The notes beneath the pieces were generated by a model. That model was not told where the DNA came from, ran no database searches, and saw nothing but the letters and a program-made list of their open reading frames with translations. The position numbers were made by a program, and so were the translations under genes. From Microbacteriaceae bacterium (GTDB lineage Bacteria; Actinomycetota; Actinomycetes; Actinomycetales; Microbacteriaceae): 64,000 bases of DNA. Below are positions 25,812-33,443 of the stretch, piece after piece; position 1 is the stretch's first letter; each line of letters begins with the position of its first letter. The stretch lies in the NCBI GenBank assembly GCA_027491295.1, contig JAIXWK010000001.1, forward strand, positions 180,313-244,312. Direction: 5' to 3'.

Positions 25812-27163
25812 CCTTCCACGTAATCAATCCTGCGACCGAAGAGCAGATTGCATCAATCGAGCACACCACCGAGGAGCAGGTGGACAAAGCGGTTATTCGA
25901 GCTAAAACCGCCCAGCGCAAGTGGGCTGGTCTTGCACCATCCGAGCGCGCCCGCGGACTACATGACTTTGCTCGGGTTGTTGAGAAACACGTTGAGGAAC
26001 TTGCGCAGCTGGAGGTAGCTAACTCTGGACACCCCATTTCTCAGGCTAGATGGGAAGCCAACCACGTTCGAAATGTGCTGGACTACTATGCTGCAGCACC
26101 GGAGCGCATGGCAGGCAAGCAAATTCCAGTTGCTAATGGAATGAGCATCACATTCCACGACCCAATTGGTGTCATTGGAATCATTACTCCCTGGAACTTT
26201 CCAATGACCATCGGTAGCTGGGGTTTTGCCCCGGCTTTGGCAGCGGGAAACGCTATATTGCTCAAGCCAGCGGAGTGGACTCCAATGACGAGTATCCGAC
26301 TTGGTGAGCTAGCGCAAGAAGCGGGTCTACCCGAGGGTCTCTTCCAGGTACTACCTGGCAGCGGATCTGTAGTCGGATCTAGGTTTGTCACCCACCCAGA
26401 AATTGGAAAGGTTGTCTTCACAGGCTCAACCGAAGTGGGCAAGCAGGTAATGCGCGGGGCGGCCGATCAGGTGAAGCGGGTAACCCTTGAGCTCGGTGGA
26501 AAAAGCGCAAACATAGTCTTCGCGGATTCTGATGTCGCCAAGGCTGCTGCAACAGCGCCAAGTTCGGTGTTTGAAAACGCTGGCCAGGATTGCTGCGCAC
26601 GTTCCAGAATTCTGGTCCAGCGCAGCGTGCTGGATGAATTCTTGAGTGGGTTGGAGACCTCGGTTAAAGCCTTCAAGGTCGGAGACCCCAGGGACGAGAG
26701 CACCGACATGGGGCCACTGGTTTCAAAGAAGCACTTTGACTCAGTTTCGGGCTACCTCGATGGCGCTGATGTCTTGTTCAAAGGCAGTGCGCCATCAGGG
26801 CCTGGGTATTTCATGGCGCCAACAGTTCTGATGGCAAAGGGTGAAAATGACCGCTGCTTCAAAGAGGAAGTATTCGGGCCGGTGGTTTCGGTATTGCCGT
26901 TCGAAGATGAGGCGGATGCAATCAGAATCGCCAACGATTCCATCTATGGACTAAGCGGATCGATCTGGACCAGGGATCTGGGTCGAGCGATTCGAGTGTC
27001 CAGGGGAATTGAAAGTGGAAATCTATCGGTGAATTCTCACTCCTCCGTTCGATACAACACCCCCTTTGGAGGAATGAAGCAGTCTGGACTTGGTCGCGAG
27101 CTAGGCCCAGACGCTCCGCTGCACTTCACAGAAGAAAAAACTGTTTACTACTCGGCTGAATAG
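25808..27163 (+). CDS. NAD(P)-dependent aldehyde dehydrogenase
   Basis: This 451-aa ALDH-superfamily enzyme oxidises an aldehyde to an acid. Motifs are IGIITPWNFPMTIGSWGFAP near 124-143, VVFTGSTEVGKQVM near 205, VTLELGGKSANIVF near 230 with the general-base Glu, and the catalytic Cys in ENAGQDCCARSRILVQ near 261. PFGGMKQSGLGRELG marks the C-terminus. Translation starts at GTG 25808, overlapping the hydrolase stop (GTGA). In context the likely substrate is a gamma-glutamyl-amino-aldehyde, giving gamma-glutamylglycine or gamma-glutamyl-GABA. It is slightly short for the family (about 480-500) because the N-terminal extension is reduced. Confidence 0.92.
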   Translation: MTFHVINPATEEQIASIEHTTEEQVDKAVIRAKTAQRKWAGLAPSERARGLHDFARVVEKHVEELAQLEVANSGHPISQARWEANHVRNVLDYYAAAPERMAGKQIPVANGMSITFHDPIGVIGIITPWNFPMTIGSWGFAPALAAGNAILLKPAEWTPMTSIRLGELAQEAGLPEGLFQVLPGSGSVVGSRFVTHPEIGKVVFTGSTEVGKQVMRGAADQVKRVTLELGGKSANIVFADSDVAKAAATAPSSVFENAGQDCCARSRILVQRSVLDEFLSGLETSVKAFKVGDPRDESTDMGPLVSKKHFDSVSGYLDGADVLFKGSAPSGPGYFMAPTVLMAKGENDRCFKEEVFGPVVSVLPFEDEADAIRIANDSIYGLSGSIWTRDLGRAIRVSRGIESGNLSVNSHSSVRYNTPFGGMKQSGLGRELGPDAPLHFTEEKTVYYSAE

Positions 27164-27172
27164 GAGAAAGCA

Positions 27173-27961
27173 ATGAGCATAAAGAAAATAGACCTGACCC
27201 AAAGACTGGCGGGCAAAGTCGCCGTGATCACTGGAGGTGCTTCAGGAATTGGTCTTGCCACCGCCAGAAGATTCGCGGCGGAGGGAGCAAAGGTTGTGAT
27301 TGCCGACATGGATCCGGTAAGCGGCAAGCGCGCAGCCGATGAGGTCGGCGGTAACTTCGTGCAGGTCAACGTCGCGGACGAGGAGCAGGTGAACAACCTG
27401 TTTGAAACGGTCTTCAAAATGCACGGCAGCGTTGACGTTGCATTCAATAACGCGGGAATCTCACCACCGGATGACGACTCAATCGAGACCACCGAGATGC
27501 CTGCCTGGCAAAAAGTGCAGGACGTCAACCTAAAGAGTGTTTACCTATGCTGCCGAGCAGCCCTGAAGTACATGACCCAGCAGGGATCCGGCTCAATCAT
27601 CAACACTGCCTCCTTTGTGGCAGTGATGGGTAGTGCTACCAGTCAGATCTCCTACACAGCATCCAAGGGTGGAGTGTTGGCCATGAGCCGCGAACTCGGA
27701 GTGCAGTTTGCTCGCCAGGGCATTCGAGTTAACGCCCTCTGCCCCGGCCCAGTGAATACTCCACTGCTTCAGGAGCTCTTTGCAAAAGACCCTGAGCGTG
27801 CAGCACGACGACTAATCCACATTCCGATGGGAAGGTTTGCAGACCCAGATGAGCTAGCGGCAGCTGTAGCGTTCTTGGCTTCGGATGACAGCTCATTTAT
27901 TACCGGCTCTACCTTCTTGGTCGATGGTGGAATCTCAGGCCACTACGTAACACCCATGTGA
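27173..27961 (+). CDS. Short-chain dehydrogenase/reductase in the amine operon
   Basis: The 262-aa classical SDR has the cofactor motif VAVITGGASGIGLATAR (about 14-30), an Asp ending beta-2 (VIADMD) that indicates NAD preference, NNAGI near 90, and the catalytic Ser and Tyr-x-x-x-Lys in ISYTASKGGVLAM near 158. It starts with ATG behind AGGAGAAAG, 9 bp after the aldehyde dehydrogenase. An alcohol dehydrogenase step is needed if the substrate is gamma-glutamylethanolamide but not if it is putrescine, which goes through an oxidase. The gene therefore favours an amino-alcohol substrate. Other roles are possible, as SDRs are diverse. Confidence 0.9.
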   Translation: MSIKKIDLTQRLAGKVAVITGGASGIGLATARRFAAEGAKVVIADMDPVSGKRAADEVGGNFVQVNVADEEQVNNLFETVFKMHGSVDVAFNNAGISPPDDDSIETTEMPAWQKVQDVNLKSVYLCCRAALKYMTQQGSGSIINTASFVAVMGSATSQISYTASKGGVLAMSRELGVQFARQGIRVNALCPGPVNTPLLQELFAKDPERAARRLIHIPMGRFADPDELAAAVAFLASDDSSFITGSTFLVDGGISGHYVTPM

Positions 27962-28701
27962 TGCAAGCCGAGACGGCAATACCTGACTCAGTTTTTGCTG
28001 TAGCAAACTCCACTCTGCTGTTGACCAGGATTCGCAGCGGAAACGTCTACGAAGAAACTGTGGAGCGGATTCTGCAAACAATAAAGCTCGGCTTTGCCTC
28101 GCCTGGACAAAAGCTTCCCGCGGAACGAGATCTCGCTGGGCTGATGGGAGTCTCTCGAGACACTGTGAGGGTGGCGATTTCCTCGCTGGTTGAGGCTGGT
28201 TTCTTGGAAATCAGTCGAGGTCGCTACGGAGGAACATTCGTCTCTGCATCGCTTCCTGAGCAAGTCAGGCCGCACGCCAAGTTCGAGTCAAAAGCGCTTG
28301 AGGAAGCCATTTTGTTTCGGGAAGTTGTGGAGTGCGGAGCGGCCTATCAGTCGGCTAAGTCTGACCTAAGCGCAGACCAGCAAAAAGCACTACATCAAGC
28401 ACACCGGGACACCACCTTGTCATCGGCAGCTGACTACCGAAGATTTGATTCTCGATTTCACCTGCTAATCGCGGAGTCTTGTGGATCAAACAAACTGCTC
28501 GAAGAGGTGGCTTTCTCACGCTCAAGAATCAACGAGATGCTCGATCAAATTCCACTGCTGCCACCAAACATCGAGCACTCCAATGAGCAACACCGGGAGA
28601 TTCTGGAAGCCATTATTAGCCGTAATCCAACCCTTGCCTCCGAACTCATGAGGACTCACCTAGAGGGATCGGCCGCATTGCTGCGAGGTTTTCTTTCATA
28701 G
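27958..28701 (+). CDS. FadR-subfamily GntR transcriptional regulator
   Basis: This is a DNA-binding regulator of 247 aa. It has an N-terminal GntR winged helix (QKLPAERDLAGLMGVSRDTV, about 47-66, then ISSLVEAGFLEISRGRYGG) and a C-terminal all-helical FCD domain (about 110-240), which usually binds a carboxylate through Asp/His ligands (RFDSRFHLLIAESCG). It starts at GTG 27958 or ATG 27961, overlapping the SDR stop, so it is the last gene of the operon and probably controls it and the divergent permease. The ligand may be a pathway intermediate; this is inferred. Confidence 0.9.
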   Translation: MMQAETAIPDSVFAVANSTLLLTRIRSGNVYEETVERILQTIKLGFASPGQKLPAERDLAGLMGVSRDTVRVAISSLVEAGFLEISRGRYGGTFVSASLPEQVRPHAKFESKALEEAILFREVVECGAAYQSAKSDLSADQQKALHQAHRDTTLSSAADYRRFDSRFHLLIAESCGSNKLLEEVAFSRSRINEMLDQIPLLPPNIEHSNEQHREILEAIISRNPTLASELMRTHLEGSAALLRGFLS

Positions 28702-28774
28702 CGAAGCCCTGCGACTCGCTCTAGTCCTACCTGCTGCTAGATCTCGAATGGGTTTCCGATTCAACTTCCGAAGA

Positions 28775-28846
28775 GCCACCCAGGAGAATCGAACTCCTGA
28801 CCTGCTCTTTACGAGGGAGCTGCTCTACCGACTGAGCTAGGGTGGC
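28775..28846 (-). tRNA. tRNA-Thr (anticodon CGT)
   Basis: The minus strand folds as a complete cloverleaf: acceptor GCCACCC/GGGTGGC, D-arm GCTC-AGTCGGTA-GAGC, anticodon loop CTCGTAA with anticodon CGT, and T-arm AGGAG-TTCGATT-CTCCT. It reads ACG threonine codons. The last anticodon-stem pair (31-39) is C-A, a tolerated mismatch. CCA is not encoded. It stands alone between the FadR-type and DUF2236 genes. Confidence 0.95.
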
Positions 28847-28915
28847 GCATGCCAGAGGCACGTCAAAAGTTTAGCGGCAAAGAAAAACAGCCAACTATTG
28901 AGGTTGACCGTTTCG

Positions 28916-29821
28916 CTAGGAGGCCTTTACCCGCTCGATCCGCCTGAGTGCCGCGTCTTCGATTGGAGACTCAGGACCGATGGCAAACCTCATGAGCGAG
29001 AGCATGCCTGTCGTGACGGGACGCAATAGCCAAAGTGGCGCAGATCGAATTCCAATTAGCGCTCGGAATCTTGGATCAAGGCTCGCGACCGCAGAGTAGA
29101 AAAGAAGTTTGTAGACGGGTTTAGTCAGTGGCGGCAGCGGCGCATTCCTAATCCACTTGATCACAGCACCGGTCTGGTCGGTGACTATTAGCTCCTCGGA
29201 AAACTCATCCAGCAACAGGTTGAGCTCTGCTTCCGAAGTTGGAACATCGTCCAGCCCCAGTGGGGCGACAGATTTGCCCCAGAGTCTCACGTAGGCATCT
29301 GCACCGCCCGGAATGGGAGCCTTGGAGTAGTTCTGATGAGACCTTAGGAAACTCTCCATAAAGGCGATGTGCACCCAAAGCAGAAGTCTTGGGTCAGCAG
29401 CTCGATAGCTTGTGGTTTCGCCCTGTGCGGTTTGGTACTCGCCGCTAACTCTGGTGTGCATGCGATTGACTCGGCCAGCTTCATTCTGAACAGCCTGGTT
29501 GGATCCGAAGGTCGTGATGGTCAGCCAGCGAATGGTTCCGGAGAGTCGTCCCAGTGGGTCCTGCTCATACCTTGAGTGCTGGGCAACGCCGGCAAGAGAT
29601 CCCGGGTGAAGCGCCTGCATCAATAGCGCTCTGACTCCACCGACCAATGTGGAGAAGTCCCGGTGAATAATCCAGGGAGCATCAGTAGGGGAAAACATTC
29701 CGATGTCATCGCCTTCGGCGACCACCGAGAGCCACGGTGGGTTTCCATCGGTTGCTCCAGAGAGCAGCTTTCGAAAGCGAATTGAAAGCTTTTCTTGTAG
29801 CTTGGTGTTCTTACTAGGCAT
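28916..29821 (-). CDS. DUF2236 / MpaB-family oxygenase-like protein
   Basis: The family includes MpaB and latex-clearing-protein-like enzymes, which are b-type haem oxygenases. The start is set at the ATG at 29821 with the RBS AGGAGA nine bases upstream, not at the upstream codon 14 residues earlier. The 301-aa product shows the family pattern WIIHRDFSTLVGGVRALLMQ near residue 42, ALHPGSLAGVAQHSRYEQD with conserved His and Arg near 62-80, and DPRLLLWVHIAFMESFL near 132. The exact reaction cannot be told. It is divergent from a small membrane-protein gene across 27 bp. Confidence 0.85.
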   Translation of the reverse strand: MPSKNTKLQEKLSIRFRKLLSGATDGNPPWLSVVAEGDDIGMFSPTDAPWIIHRDFSTLVGGVRALLMQALHPGSLAGVAQHSRYEQDPLGRLSGTIRWLTITTFGSNQAVQNEAGRVNRMHTRVSGEYQTAQGETTSYRAADPRLLLWVHIAFMESFLRSHQNYSKAPIPGGADAYVRLWGKSVAPLGLDDVPTSEAELNLLLDEFSEELIVTDQTGAVIKWIRNAPLPPLTKPVYKLLFYSAVASLDPRFRALIGIRSAPLWLLRPVTTGMLSLMRFAIGPESPIEDAALRRIERVKAS

Positions 29822-29848
29822 CTGTCTATATCTCCTGAAAGGGCAACC

Positions 29849-30217
29849 ATGGAAACCTCGCAACTAATCCGAGAATTCAATACAAATCGCCTGCACCTGA
29901 TTTTGGCCCAGCTGGCACCGACAGGACTATTGGCATTTGCTGCAATCGCTACCCCAGAAATTGCCGGCTCCAGCAATTATCTCAAGATTGGTTTCGCCCT
30001 GATTCTTCTGGCAAGCGGAATCCTTGGGGCACTTGCCGAGTATTCAGCTGCCTCGCAGGCCCAAGCAACCATCGACTCACTGAAGTTAGTAACCGACAAG
30101 AACCCACTGGTCGAGAGAATCATTAGCTTCAGACCGTGGCTTGAAATCGCCAAGTTTGTGACCCCGGCAATCTTCGTTGGAATCTTTATCGCGATTCTGC
30201 TGGGACTGTTCGCCTAA
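29849..30217 (+). CDS. Small two- to three-helix membrane protein
   Basis: I do not recognise this family. The 122-aa product has hydrophobic segments at about residues 17-37 (ILAQLAPTGLLAFAAIATPE), 46-64 (IGFALILLASGILGALAEY) and 100-121 (FVTPAIFVGIFIAILLGLFA). The loop between the second and third is soluble and charged. It starts 27 bp from the divergent DUF2236 gene, with AAAGGG as RBS, and ends 3 bp from the convergent hydrolase. Shared control with the DUF2236 gene is plausible. Confidence 0.7.
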   Translation: METSQLIREFNTNRLHLILAQLAPTGLLAFAAIATPEIAGSSNYLKIGFALILLASGILGALAEYSAASQAQATIDSLKLVTDKNPLVERIISFRPWLEIAKFVTPAIFVGIFIAILLGLFA

Positions 30218-30220
30218 GAA

Positions 30221-31690
30221 CTAACCGCAGATAAGTTCTGCCGATCCAAGATTTTCACCCAGCAGGTAATTCTCGACATGGTCATTTACGCAACTATCCG
30301 AGCCATAGGCAGTGTGACCTTCACCCTGGAATGTCAGTAGCGTCGCTCCACTTAGGATCTTCGCCAAGCTCACAGCCTGCTGATAAGGAGTTGCCGGATC
30401 TCCAGTTGTTCCAATCACCAACGGACCGACTTCTAGACCGACCGCGTAGTCAATTTCGACCATGGATTTGCCCTCAGGCCAACCAATGCAACCTAGTTCT
30501 GGGAAGGCGAAGTACTTGCCAAAGACTTGGCTGGCATCAAGCGCGGACTGCTTCACAATCGCAAAGTCCTCTGGGGCAACTCGCTCATCGGCGCAATTGA
30601 TGGCGGTGTTTGCCTCATTGATATTGGAGAGGTAACCGCCCTCCGGGTCTTTGTCGTTGTAGAAGTCGGCAAGGAGCATTAGCGTCGAACCATCACCCTC
30701 AAACGCCTCTTCAAAAGCTTGGGTTAGATAAGGCCACGAAGCTTGCGAATAAAGCGCTGCAAAGATTCCATAGAGCGCAGCCGTCAGTCCAACCTCACGC
30801 TCATACTGACTGGACAGCTTGGTTGTTTGAAGATCTACTAAAAGCTCATCTACCCGCTTCAAAGCGTCGTCCAAGGTTCCTGTGAATGGGCATCCAGCTT
30901 GCGCGAGACAGTCCGCCAGGTAAGTCCTGAAGGCTTTGTCGAATCCCTCCACTTGCTTCACCGTTGACTCACCAGAACTCAGGGTTGGGTCAACTGCTCC
31001 GTCAAGCACGAACCTGCCAACTTGATTAGGGAAAAGTGCGATGTAGGTGGCACCGAGCTCTGTGCCGTAACTAAAACCTAGGTAATCCAGTTTCTCAACG
31101 CCAAGGGCAGAGCGAATCACATCCAAATCTCGCGCAGCCTGCTGGGTGTTGAAGTAAGCAACATCAAAACCGGATTCCTGACAGGAGGCGGCAAATCTCG
31201 TCAATAGATCTTTGGAGATTTCAATGTCTTGTTCCGATCCCAACGGGAAGCCGGACTCTTCGTAGTAAATCTGATCCTTCAGACTCAGATCGCTACAGGT
31301 CACTGGGGCTGACTCCCCCACTCCACGAGGATCAAAGCCAATCAGCTGGAAATTACTCCGAAGCTTTTCGGTGCCGAGGCTGTCATAGCTATCGCGAAGG
31401 TAAGCCACGCCACTAGCTCCCGGCCCGCCCGGGTTGATCAAAAGCGGAGAAAGGTCTTCTGTGCCGGTTTTCCTGATCAGCGCGAGTTCAAAAACCTGTC
31501 CATCCGGGTTTAGGTGATCGAGCGGAACAGCGACGGATGAGCACTCAAAGCCAGCATCACACGCCTCCCAGCTGATCTGCTGCTTCGAGAAATCAACGCC
31601 GGACTCAACCTGCTCTATTGGACTTGGGACTTGCGCTACGCAGCCGGTAAGTAACAGCAGCGCCGAGAGTGCCAGTCCACTAAGCCGCAA
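30221..31690 (-). CDS. Secreted alpha/beta-hydrolase lipoprotein with TAP-like C-terminus
   Basis: This is a probable extracellular tripeptidyl-aminopeptidase-like hydrolase of the SlpD/SlpE/TAP group, well known in actinobacteria. The 489-aa product has a lipoprotein signal (MRLSGLALSALLLLTG) and lipobox Cys at about 17. The alpha/beta-hydrolase core shows LINPGGPGASGVAYL (oxyanion HGG-like region), FDPRGVGESAPVTC and the nucleophile elbow LGFSYGTELGATY near 205. The TAP-like C-terminal region supplies Asp (IGTTGDPATPYQQA) and His (FQGEGHTAYG). Two or more Cys pairs outside the core suggest disulfides. It overlaps holB at its 5' end by 11 bp. Confidence 0.88.
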   Translation of the reverse strand: MRLSGLALSALLLLTGCVAQVPSPIEQVESGVDFSKQQISWEACDAGFECSSVAVPLDHLNPDGQVFELALIRKTGTEDLSPLLINPGGPGASGVAYLRDSYDSLGTEKLRSNFQLIGFDPRGVGESAPVTCSDLSLKDQIYYEESGFPLGSEQDIEISKDLLTRFAASCQESGFDVAYFNTQQAARDLDVIRSALGVEKLDYLGFSYGTELGATYIALFPNQVGRFVLDGAVDPTLSSGESTVKQVEGFDKAFRTYLADCLAQAGCPFTGTLDDALKRVDELLVDLQTTKLSSQYEREVGLTAALYGIFAALYSQASWPYLTQAFEEAFEGDGSTLMLLADFYNDKDPEGGYLSNINEANTAINCADERVAPEDFAIVKQSALDASQVFGKYFAFPELGCIGWPEGKSMVEIDYAVGLEVGPLVIGTTGDPATPYQQAVSLAKILSGATLLTFQGEGHTAYGSDSCVNDHVENYLLGENLGSAELICG

Positions 31691-32837
31691 GGTGACCCCG
31701 GAAGATGAAGTTGGTGCAAAGAGCCTCTAGAACCAGCAGGTCTCTAACGTTGGAAGCTAGCCGTTGCCTGGATTGGGTAATGGCATCCAAGATAGCGATG
31801 GTTTGCTCAATCGAGGTGCCCTGTGATCGCTGAAGCAGATCCGCCTCAATCTCGGTATTCACAAGCTCTACTTCAGCGCCTAATTGCAGCGCCATCAAAT
31901 CTCGATAAATCGACTCGGCATCTGTGAAGATTCGATCGATCCCGTCTCGAAGCGCTCTGGTTGCACGGCGCTTTTGGTTTTCCTCTAGCTCTTTGAATTG
32001 CGAGCGAAGGTTAGGTGGAAGCTTTTCGTCGACCGCCAAGCCGTATGCCTTCATAAGCGCGTCTTTTTCGACAGCATCTTTTTCTGCACTCGATGCTTCG
32101 GCATCGCGCTTAGCAACACCCAAAAGCTTCTCGGCGGCAACCATGGCAGAACTGAGATTGGAGATCGACATCAGGACCCTTAGGGTTTCTGACCTTCTCG
32201 ACCTCGCATCCGAGGAGAGTGCGAGTCTTCTTGCCATGCCCACGTGGTTCTGTGCCAACAGCGCAGACTTTCTAGCCAAATCCAATGCCACGCCATCGCG
32301 CTGCACCAACAGGGTCGCAACCTCATCAACAGAAGGCAGTCTTAGGTTCACGTTGCGAGTTCTTGAACGAATGGTTGGTAGTAGATCCGAGACGCTTGGA
32401 GCACATAGGATCCAAACAACTTTCTCGGCAGGTTCCTCTAAAGCCTTAAGCAAAACATTTGAGGTGCGCTCCGTCATGCGATCGGCATCCTCGATGATGA
32501 CCACTCGGTAATCACCAATGGTGGTCGACATCGAGGAGCGAGAAACCAAGTCCCTAACCTCTTCGATGCTGATGACCACTCGATCGGTGACCAACATGGC
32601 AACATCCGGGTGAGCATCTGCCTGCACCAGGCGACACTGCTGGCACTGACCACAGCCATCCTCGGCGCATTCCAAGGCAGCAGCAAAGCTCCTGGCTAGA
32701 TTAGATCGACCTGATCCAGCGGGGCCGGTAAAAAGCCAGGCGTGATGAACCGAATCCGGCTTGCCTGCCACCGCTTTCTGAAGTTGCTCAATTGCCTCTG
32801 GCTGACCAAGCAGTTCATCCCAAACCGGGTGGCTCAA
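31680..32837 (-). CDS. holB: DNA polymerase III subunit delta'
   Basis: This is a clamp-loader subunit that works with DnaX and delta to load the sliding clamp. The 385-aa product has an AAA+ domain with a degenerate Walker A (FTGPAGSGRSNLARSF, Lys replaced by Arg), a zinc-binding Cys cluster (CAEDGCGQCQQC, about 51-62), the sensor/arginine region VIIEDADRMTERTSNVLLKA and a C-terminal helical collar. The missing Walker Lys is usual in delta', which does not hydrolyse ATP. It overlaps tmk by 4 bp and the hydrolase by 11 bp, in the widespread tmk-holB order. Confidence 0.94.
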   Translation of the reverse strand: MSHPVWDELLGQPEAIEQLQKAVAGKPDSVHHAWLFTGPAGSGRSNLARSFAAALECAEDGCGQCQQCRLVQADAHPDVAMLVTDRVVISIEEVRDLVSRSSMSTTIGDYRVVIIEDADRMTERTSNVLLKALEEPAEKVVWILCAPSVSDLLPTIRSRTRNVNLRLPSVDEVATLLVQRDGVALDLARKSALLAQNHVGMARRLALSSDARSRRSETLRVLMSISNLSSAMVAAEKLLGVAKRDAEASSAEKDAVEKDALMKAYGLAVDEKLPPNLRSQFKELEENQKRRATRALRDGIDRIFTDAESIYRDLMALQLGAEVELVNTEIEADLLQRSQGTSIEQTIAILDAITQSRQRLASNVRDLLVLEALCTNFIFRGHLAA

Positions 32838-33442
32838 CTCTTCTCCATGGTCAAAACTCGAGCTCTGATTTGCTCTTGAATCTCATCGATAGACAAGGTT
32901 GCATCGACCACTAAAAAGCGAGGCTCTTTTGCAAGTTCTAGATACTGCGAACGAGCTCTTTCAAAGAAATCAACCTTTTCGCGCTCAAGTCGATCTGGTT
33001 CGGTACCGGTTTTGTTTCTGCGCAAAATAGCAGCGTGGGCATCAAGATCCAAAAGAACCGTAAGGTCAGGAATCAGGTTGTCCACCGCCCAAAGCGAGAT
33101 GTTTCTAACCTCGTTGACATCCAGCTCACGGGCTGCGCCCTGATAGGCAACAGATGAGTCGAAGTATCTATCGCTAAGAACCACTTTGCCGCTGGCTAAG
33201 GCAGGGCGAATTTTGGTGGCAACGTGGTGGGCGCGGTCAGCTGCATAGAGCAGTGCTTCGGCCCTCGCGGCAACATCGCCTTTGCGATGAAGTAATAGGT
33301 GCCTGATCTCTTGGCCGAGTTCGGTGCCACCGGGTTCAAGGGTTCTGACTACCTCGCGGCCACGGCCCTCAAGCCAGCTTTGCAATAGGTCTAACTGAGT
33401 TGACTTTCCAACTCCGTCGATACCCTCGAAAGTAATAAACAC
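32834..33442 (-). CDS. tmk: Thymidylate kinase
   Basis: This enzyme phosphorylates dTMP to dTDP. The open frame extends 40 codons into topA, but homology begins with FITFEGIDGVGKSTQ, so the GTG at 33442, one base past the topA stop, is the start. The 202-aa product has the P-loop EGIDGVGKST, the DR motif in VVLSDRYFDSSVAYQG near 93 and a lid region RNKTGTEPDRLEREK near 145. The RBS lies in the end of topA (AGGAAAA). It overlaps holB by 4 bp, so topA-tmk-holB are coupled. Confidence 0.95.
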   Translation of the reverse strand: MFITFEGIDGVGKSTQLDLLQSWLEGRGREVVRTLEPGGTELGQEIRHLLLHRKGDVAARAEALLYAADRAHHVATKIRPALASGKVVLSDRYFDSSVAYQGAARELDVNEVRNISLWAVDNLIPDLTVLLDLDAHAAILRRNKTGTEPDRLEREKVDFFERARSQYLELAKEPRFLVVDATLSIDEIQEQIRARVLTMEKS

Positions 33443-33443
33443 G

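Noticed and set aside
20572..28701. Eut microcompartment-type ethanolamine use
   Set aside because: No EutBC lyase, reactivase or shell protein is encoded; the enzymes present fit gamma-glutamylation.
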